NCBI GenBank assembly: GCA_016783865.1
Contig: JADHVS010000141.1
Location: 1-11,352 of the forward strand
Reading direction: 5' to 3'
Length of the DNA: 11,352 bases
Source of the DNA: Bacteroidales bacterium
GTDB taxonomy: Bacteria; Bacteroidota; Bacteroidia; Bacteroidales; SM23-62
Shown here in pieces: positions 6,731 through 11,352 of this stretch. The notes under the pieces are model-generated. The model ran no database searches. It had not been told where the DNA came from and was given only the letters and a program-made list of their open reading frames with translations. Made by a program: the position numbers and the translations under genes. Position 1 is the first letter of the stretch; the number at the start of each line of letters is the position of its first letter.

Positions 6731-7836
6731 TTAAAATTGTAGACCGGTTTCAGAATCTCCCTTACTTCAGCAGTATCATCGAGGTTATCCAGTATCTCCC
6801 GCTTCGGTTTGTAGGCCTGTGGCGCTTCATCTTTGGTCCGTTCCGAGACAGATGATGACCAGACGTTTTTCATGCTTTTCTTAAAATCCTCCAGGTCGAT
6901 ATCTTTTTTGGCCCTCGACCGCGACATCCTTCTGCCGGCACCATGAGGAGCCGAATAATTCCATTCCTTGTTCCCTTTACCGACAGCTATAATACTTCCG
7001 TCACGCATATTTATCGGGATCAGGACTTTCTCCGCTTCGTGGGCCGAGATAGCGCCCTTCCGTATAATGTTATCCTCGAAGTTGATATAATTATGGATCG
7101 TTTCGAACTGCTCATCCGGTTCTTTAATTCCGAAAAACCTCAGGATCCTCCTTGCCATCTCCTTCCTGCTGAGATGGGCATATCTCTGCGCAACTTTCAT
7201 ATGGGTAAAATAGGTATCCCTCTCCTGTCCTTCCAGGTATGCAAAATGCTTAGCAATTTTGATCTCCTTCTCCCTGGCATTCCGGATAGCTGTCTCCTGG
7301 TGCCATGTAGCCACCTGGAGTCCAAAATTCCTCGATCCGCTGTGGATCAACAACCACTTATTCTTTTCCGAATCTTCGGCCAGCTCGATAAAATGGTTAC
7401 CTCCACCGAGACTCCCTATCCCTTTAGCATGATCGGAGAATTTAATATTCAGGTAATCACATGTCTCCTCCAGGGCAGTGACAAAATCATTATCCAACCG
7501 GTCTGTTTCAGCGTGCTTGTTGCGTTCAAATCCATACGGGATGCTGCGCCTTATAAATTTATCAAGCTTATCATAGCTGGGATTGAATTTCCCGAGGTTA
7601 GTGGAGAGTATCCCGCAGCCAATATCGAGGCCGATCAGGTTCGGCACGACCTTGTCGCCCAGGTTGGCTGTGTAGCCAATAACACAACCCTTTCCGGCAT
7701 GCACATCCGGCATGATCCTGATATCGTCACCGGCAAAGATCTCCTGGTTACAGAAATCGATGATCTGTGAAATAGACGACTCATCGACATAGTCGTTATA
7801 AACAATAGCAGTATTATGCTTTCCCCTTATTTCCAT
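6721..7836 (-). CDS. rtcB: RtcB-family RNA ligase
   Basis: The protein joins 2',3'-cyclic or 3'-phosphate RNA ends to 5'-OH ends using GTP and Mn2+, acting in RNA repair in the cytoplasm. With the start at 7836 it has 371 residues, shorter than E. coli RtcB (408) and like the compact bacterial subgroup. Motifs in order are PDVHAGKGCVIGY (43-55), LIGLDIGCGI (68-77, with metal-binding Asp71 and Cys74), GSLGGGNHFIEL (141-152, His148), HSGSRNFG (165-172), IHNYIN with His248, and SAPHGAGRRMSRSRA (295-309), where His298 is the guanylylated residue. The frame is open 32 codons further, but that stretch overlaps the upstream gene. MEIRG is the usual RtcB N-terminus, and GAGGAAGA (7846-7853) sits 9 nt before this ATG. 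The gene lies 4 bp after the dehalogenase-like gene. No archease or rtcA is beside it. Confidence 0.94.
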   Translation of the reverse strand: MEIRGKHNTAIVYNDYVDESSISQIIDFCNQEIFAGDDIRIMPDVHAGKGCVIGYTANLGDKVVPNLIGLDIGCGILSTNLGKFNPSYDKLDKFIRRSIPYGFERNKHAETDRLDNDFVTALEETCDYLNIKFSDHAKGIGSLGGGNHFIELAEDSEKNKWLLIHSGSRNFGLQVATWHQETAIRNAREKEIKIAKHFAYLEGQERDTYFTHMKVAQRYAHLSRKEMARRILRFFGIKEPDEQFETIHNYINFEDNIIRKGAISAHEAEKVLIPINMRDGSIIAVGKGNKEWNYSAPHGAGRRMSRSRAKKDIDLEDFKKSMKNVWSSSVSERTKDEAPQAYKPKREILDNLDDTAEVREILKPVYNFKAD

Positions 7837-7840
7837 GTTC

Positions 7841-9166
7841 TTAAATCTTCCTCGGTTTTGGCCTTTTCCCATAAAACAGATCATCCAAAGGTACAGCCAA
7901 ACTCCTGAACAATGATGAATTTTGTATTCCAAAGCGGATCATCGTGTGAAACCAGTTGTCGGGATGGGCATAGGGACAAACAATCATGCACCTTCCACAA
8001 TCAGTACCTGCAATGCACCAGTAGGTATAGCAACTCTCCGAATTTATCTGCCAGCGCATAACCTCGTTGATTTCCTGCTCATCCCCAAATGGGATCGACC
8101 GGCCTGGACAAACTACTGCACATTTTTCGCATTTCCGGCAAAAATCTATGACATCCGGCGCTGGCTTGCTTACAGTCTCCACCAAAGGTAAATCCGTCGT
8201 AACTACTGCGATCCGAACCCTCGGGCCAAGCTTTGGGGTCATCAGCAATCCCATCCTTCCAATTTCACCAAGTCCTGCATCCCGCGCAACCAGTGGACAT
8301 ATCAATTTGTAATTGGCATCGATATGTGCGCGTGCCGGGTATCCCAGGTCACGGATAAACTCTGCTATCTGAACAGCAATAAGGGCAGATTGAAGGTACT
8401 GGTTCGCTGATTCAACAACAGTGGGTGCATCAGGAGCTGCCCGCATCATGTCATAATCCATCTCCACAGTAAAGGCAATGGCATATTCATGCTCTTTTTC
8501 AAAAACTTCATCATACCTGTTACCCCTTCCACCTACACTATAAATATGGTAATCATGCAGTTTAGTTATTCCTGCAGAGTGAGCCCCCCACCTTACAATC
8601 ATCTTTGATAATCTGTCAGACATATCCTGCGGATCAACAGGTGATTTGAGAATATTTGGTTCTCCCTCAACCCTGGGATGCAATTCGTCAATCTTACTGA
8701 AAATTGAGTTTGCAGCACCAAAGAGAACCGGATCATAATACTTTGATCCCGCTTTTAACAATCCCGGTTTGGACCTGAATTTATCGTCTGATTCTTTTTT
8801 GTCAGGATTGCGCTTATAATATTCTCTGAACCTTTCTGTTCCGGGCTGAAGGGTTTTCCGCGAGAACATGGTATCGCGCTCATCGAACCGATGGACAGGC
8901 TGCAACCTGTCGTATCGGACAGGTAACCGGACCGGAAGAAGATAAATTAACACTGGCACAAGAACCACTGCGGCCAGTATATAACCGACAATATCCGGGT
9001 AGGATACCAGGAATAATACCGGTACCAGGTATGGTATTGATATAACCAGTCCGGCTGCAGCAGATATCACCGCCGCCCTTTTCTCCTTCTCCAGCAGCGA
9101 GGTTGCCGCAATAAGGAGGAAAAAGATTAAAACAAACAGCCCTTCAATTAATAGAATTATATCCAT
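7841..9166 (-). CDS. Membrane-anchored reductive dehalogenase-like corrinoid/iron-sulfur protein
   Basis: Three hydrophobic segments (about 3-25, 31-55 and 58-78) precede a catalytic region resembling RdhA. The sequence ARDAGLGEIGRMGLL (294-308), then GPRVRIAVVTTDLPL (314-328), is the cobalamin-domain pattern of reductive dehalogenases. Two ferredoxin-type clusters follow: C343, C346, C349 and C353 (CRKCEKCAVVCP), then C390, C393 and C397 with C379 or C384 as the fourth ligand in a CYTYW...DCGRCMIVCP stretch. There is no Tat RR motif. Basic EKEKR after helix 1 and VRLPVRYDR after helix 3 predict a cytoplasm-facing catalytic domain, unlike respiratory RdhA with a separate RdhB anchor. QueG (epoxyqueuosine reductase) shares the fold but lacks these helices and this loop. 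The start overlaps the 3' end of the broken sulfatase gene by 23 bp, and rtcB follows closely. The substrate is unknown, and dehalogenation is not proven. Confidence 0.82.
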   Translation of the reverse strand: MDIILLIEGLFVLIFFLLIAATSLLEKEKRAAVISAAAGLVISIPYLVPVLFLVSYPDIVGYILAAVVLVPVLIYLLPVRLPVRYDRLQPVHRFDERDTMFSRKTLQPGTERFREYYKRNPDKKESDDKFRSKPGLLKAGSKYYDPVLFGAANSIFSKIDELHPRVEGEPNILKSPVDPQDMSDRLSKMIVRWGAHSAGITKLHDYHIYSVGGRGNRYDEVFEKEHEYAIAFTVEMDYDMMRAAPDAPTVVESANQYLQSALIAVQIAEFIRDLGYPARAHIDANYKLICPLVARDAGLGEIGRMGLLMTPKLGPRVRIAVVTTDLPLVETVSKPAPDVIDFCRKCEKCAVVCPGRSIPFGDEQEINEVMRWQINSESCYTYWCIAGTDCGRCMIVCPYAHPDNWFHTMIRFGIQNSSLFRSLAVPLDDLFYGKRPKPRKI

Positions 9167-10210
9167 TTCGATTCACATTCACTACAGGCATCTGGGCATC
9201 CATTTCCTCGAGCCACCTATCCAGTTTATCTTCAAGTTCCATTGCCTTATCCGGATGGCTCTCAATTAAATTATTCGACTCCCCGATATCATTTGCCAGG
9301 TTATACAGCTCCAATTCACCAGTTTCATAAAACCTGATCAGTTTCCAGTCCCCACTCCTTACAGCTGATCCGGGTGTCCAAGTACTTCCATGATAATGAG
9401 GATATTCTCATCCATTGCATGGACCATTGAGGCATAGGCAGGGTTATCCTGCTTCATTTTGGTTATCCCATCCCGCTCAGGAATAAAAAATACAGTATCC
9501 CCCCCGGCAATTTGTCCAGCCTTATCCTCATAATGTCCGATATGCCTTTTCGATGCCTGGATGGGTGTATGTACCGTATAAAATGCAAGGTATGCCAGGA
9601 ATGGATTCTCCTGGTTCGACTCCATGAAATGAATCACCTCATCGGTCAGCCGGTCTGGCAGGTACTCCCCGTCCGGCCCGTTGGTCAGCTTCGGATTCTT
9701 ATAGGGTGAGTAATAGCCGCCCGGGGGGCTGCCCCTGTGGTGTCCTCCCATGTTTATATCAAACCCTTGGTTTTCAGGGAAATACCCCGTATCACCCAGG
9801 TGCCACTTCCCGAAAAAACCGGTAGAATAACCGGCCTGTTTCAATTGTTCCGCCAGGGTAATCTCCTCCAGCGGAAGCTGATGCTCATCCTGGGGTCCCA
9901 ATAACATCCTGTTCTTTGGATCGCTTCCCGGTATCCAGTCGGTAATATGCAAACGCGCCGGGTACTTGCCTGTCATGATACTGGCCCTGGTAGGGCTGCA
10001 GACCGGGCAGGCGGCATATGCATTGGAAAACCTTACTCCTGATTTTGACAGCAGGTCGAGATTTGGTTTTTCATAGAAACTCGCCGGATTATTGCACCCT
10101 ACATCAGCCCAGCCCAGGTCATCCACGAGAATGAACACGATATTAGGAGGCTCAGGGCTGGAACATGAGACAGCAAACAGTGCCACAAGGATTACCAGGA
10201 GATTTTTCAT
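9144..10210 (-). pseudogene. Broken S1 (arylsulfatase-type) sulfatase with central deletion and frameshift
   Basis: ATG at 10210 opens a lipoprotein signal (Cys16 in FAVSC). NIVFILVDDLGWADVG (23-38) supplies metal-binding Asp30 and Asp31. CSPTRAS (71-77) carries the Cys matured to formylglycine, and KWH (135-137) and VHTP (213-216) are also present. Frame one stops at 9359 after 283 residues, just past HAMDENILIIMEVL. A second frame then reads TPGSAVRSGDWKLI and about 60 further residues typical of sulfatase C-termini (ELELYNL, DAQMP), ending at a TGA at 9146-9144. The roughly 130-150 residues normally between them, with the SDNG metal ligands, are absent. The junction lies near 9375-9392. 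The product should be inactive. A start at 10273 is less likely because a TATATTTG box lies downstream of it. It resembles sulfatases acting on sulfated glycans (possibly SulfAtlas S1_16, unsure). Assembly error is the main alternative. Confidence 0.82.
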
Positions 10211-10229
10211 AACGCCATTGGGTTTGATA

Positions 10230-10237
10230 CAAATATA
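10230..10237 (-). promoter_or_regulatory. Bacteroidota -7 box candidate (TATATTTG) for the leftward operon
   Basis: Minus-strand TATATTTG is an exact TAnnTTTG match ending 20 bases before the ATG at 10210, which supports that start over the one at 10273. No clear -33 TTTG was found. It would serve the sulfatase remnant, the dehalogenase-like gene and rtcB. Confidence 0.4.
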
Positions 10238-10317
10238 GTAAGGCAAGGCGTGATATTCTCTTTTTATCATCATTTGACCTCAACTTAGCAGTCCCCAAAA
10301 ATTGTTTTATTAAATTT

Positions 10318-11352
10318 ATGCAATTCATAAAATCAACAAAGACAGCCATGGCCAGATACATTTCTATTGCACTGCTGATCCTTCTCACAGCATGCCAGGC
10401 CAGCGATACGAACAAATCGCCTTCATTGCCAAACATCATATTTATACTTGCTGATGACATGGGTTACGGAGATATCCGCGCGTTGAACCCGGATTCAAAG
10501 ATCACAACACCCCACATGGACAGGATCGCACATGAGGGAATTCATTTTACAGATGCCCATTCTCCATCCGCCGTATGCACTCCAACGCGGTATGGTCTGC
10601 TCACGGGCAGGTATTGTTTCAGGTCACGGCTCCAATCCGGTGTGCTGGTCGGACATTCCCCCTCCCTTATTGAGCCGGGCAAGCTTACTGTGGCTTCTCT
10701 GCTTAAGCAATCGGGATATGCAACTGGATGTATCGGGAAATGGCACCTGGGTCTGGATTTCAGGAAAAAAGATTCGGACCGGCCTTTGACTGCAGGGGAA
10801 GACTGGAGCATTGAGAGCACCGATAATGTTGATTACACCTCTGAAGTTCATGGGGGGCCATGCGATCATGGATTCGATTATTCATTTATACTGCCATCCT
10901 CACTCGATATCCAGCCGTATCTGTTTATCAGCAACCAGCAGGTTGTTGAACCTGAGACAGAACATATTGAAGAAGTGCGGGAAGGACGCGGACTGTTCTG
11001 GAGATATGGCGACGCATCAAAAGGATTCGACTTCTGGCAGGTTTTGCCTGTGCTGACAAACAAAGCCACAGACTTTATCAAGGGCCATCACCAGGAAAAT
11101 CCCGGCCAGCCATTTTTTCTCTACTTCCCGCTTACTGCACCGCATACACCCTGGGTACCGGCGGATGAGTTTAAAGGAACCTCCGAAGCGGGGGATTACG
11201 GCGATTTTGTCACCCAGGTGGACCATACCGTTGGCCAGGTTCTTGCCCTAATCGACAGCCTGAATAGTGCGGATAACACACTGATCATGGTATCGAGCGA
11301 TAACGGATCTCACTGGATGCCTGACGATATCAACCGGTACGACCACAGGGCT
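10318..11352 (+). CDS. S1-family sulfatase lipoprotein, C-terminus beyond right window edge
   Basis: The frame is open from ATG at 10318 to the last base (345 codons). A second in-frame ATG at 10348 gives a cleaner signal peptide (MARYISIALLILLTAC), and neither has a strong Shine-Dalgarno. In the long numbering, LTAC is a good lipobox with Cys26 lipidated. Catalytic features are NIIFILADDMGYGDI (39-53; Asp46, Asp47), CTPTRYGLLTGRY (87-99; Cys87 for formylglycine), GKWHLG (140-145), APHTP (274-278; His276) and SSDNG (326-330; Asp328, Asn329). These motifs are intact as far as the window shows. It hydrolyses a sulfate ester, probably on a sulfated glycan in the periplasm or at the surface. It needs a formylglycine-generating enzyme or anSME, not present here. 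It is divergent from the broken sulfatase and clearly of a different subfamily, so it is not a simple duplicate. Confidence 0.92.
   Translation, partial: MQFIKSTKTAMARYISIALLILLTACQASDTNKSPSLPNIIFILADDMGYGDIRALNPDSKITTPHMDRIAHEGIHFTDAHSPSAVCTPTRYGLLTGRYCFRSRLQSGVLVGHSPSLIEPGKLTVASLLKQSGYATGCIGKWHLGLDFRKKDSDRPLTAGEDWSIESTDNVDYTSEVHGGPCDHGFDYSFILPSSLDIQPYLFISNQQVVEPETEHIEEVREGRGLFWRYGDASKGFDFWQVLPVLTNKATDFIKGHHQENPGQPFFLYFPLTAPHTPWVPADEFKGTSEAGDYGDFVTQVDHTVGQVLALIDSLNSADNTLIMVSSDNGSHWMPDDINRYDHRA

Noticed and set aside
6943..7770. Long open frame (275 codons) on the plus strand
   Set aside because: It lies wholly antisense to rtcB, whose catalytic motifs are unmistakable. The translation has no signal or domain I recognise, so it is a shadow frame.
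7837..7932. Upstream extension of rtcB by 32 codons
   Set aside because: It overlaps the end of the dehalogenase-like gene and gives a non-homologous N-terminus. A good Shine-Dalgarno precedes the internal ATG at 7836.
7841..9166. Epoxyqueuosine reductase (QueG) identity
   Set aside because: The loop AGLGEIGRMGLL and the PRVRIAVVTTDLPL stretch fit the RdhA pattern better, and the three N-terminal helices are foreign to QueG.
10211..10273. Upstream extension of the broken sulfatase by 21 codons
   Set aside because: It lacks a signal-peptide start, and the likely -7 box lies inside it. The ATG at 10210 begins a normal lipoprotein signal.

Overview
The window reads as chromosomal DNA of a member of the Bacteroidota, probably an uncultured Bacteroidales-like lineage from a polysaccharide-rich or marine setting. 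The reasons are a DUF5723-type outer-membrane protein, several secreted lipoproteins, two Bacteroidota-style S1 sulfatases, mostly weak Shine-Dalgarno sites, and upstream boxes matching the Bacteroidota -7 element TAnnTTTG. This placement is inferred from gene content, not from a marker gene. No tRNA, rRNA, CRISPR array or insertion sequence was seen, and no gene-free stretch exceeds about 210 bases.

Left part (1-3361): a leftward secreted protein carrying a LamG-like domain runs off the left edge (start at 1196). Divergent from it is a small MORN-repeat lipoprotein (1335-2057). A ROK-family HTH repressor/kinase (2084-3361) converges on the MORN gene. The 138-bp divergent spacer holds a promoter candidate on each strand, an AAACGTTT palindrome and a perfect 9-bp hairpin flanked by T/A tracts.

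Middle (3569-6715): a two-gene rightward operon encodes a 551-residue lipoprotein of unknown function, with one textbook EF-hand-type calcium loop, and a DUF5723 outer-membrane barrel protein. The stop codon of the first abuts a GTG start of the second behind a good Shine-Dalgarno, so they are very likely translationally coupled and may form one envelope complex. The 3' end of the operon faces the 3' end of the next leftward operon with only 5 bp between them.

Right part (6721-11352): a leftward operon is ordered sulfatase, membrane-anchored reductive-dehalogenase-like iron-sulfur/corrinoid protein, RtcB RNA ligase. The sulfatase is broken. About 130-150 residues of its centre, including the conserved Ca-binding DN pair, are missing, and the C-terminal piece lies in another frame. 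The C-terminal piece still overlaps the dehalogenase-like start by 23 bp, and rtcB follows 4 bp after that gene. Divergent from this operon, an apparently intact second sulfatase begins and runs off the right edge.

The most interesting points are the membrane-anchored, probably cytoplasm-facing dehalogenase-like protein coupled to rtcB, the sulfatase pseudogene with a readable deletion junction, and the uncharacterised lipoprotein/DUF5723 pair. I see no clearly new defence or mobile system.
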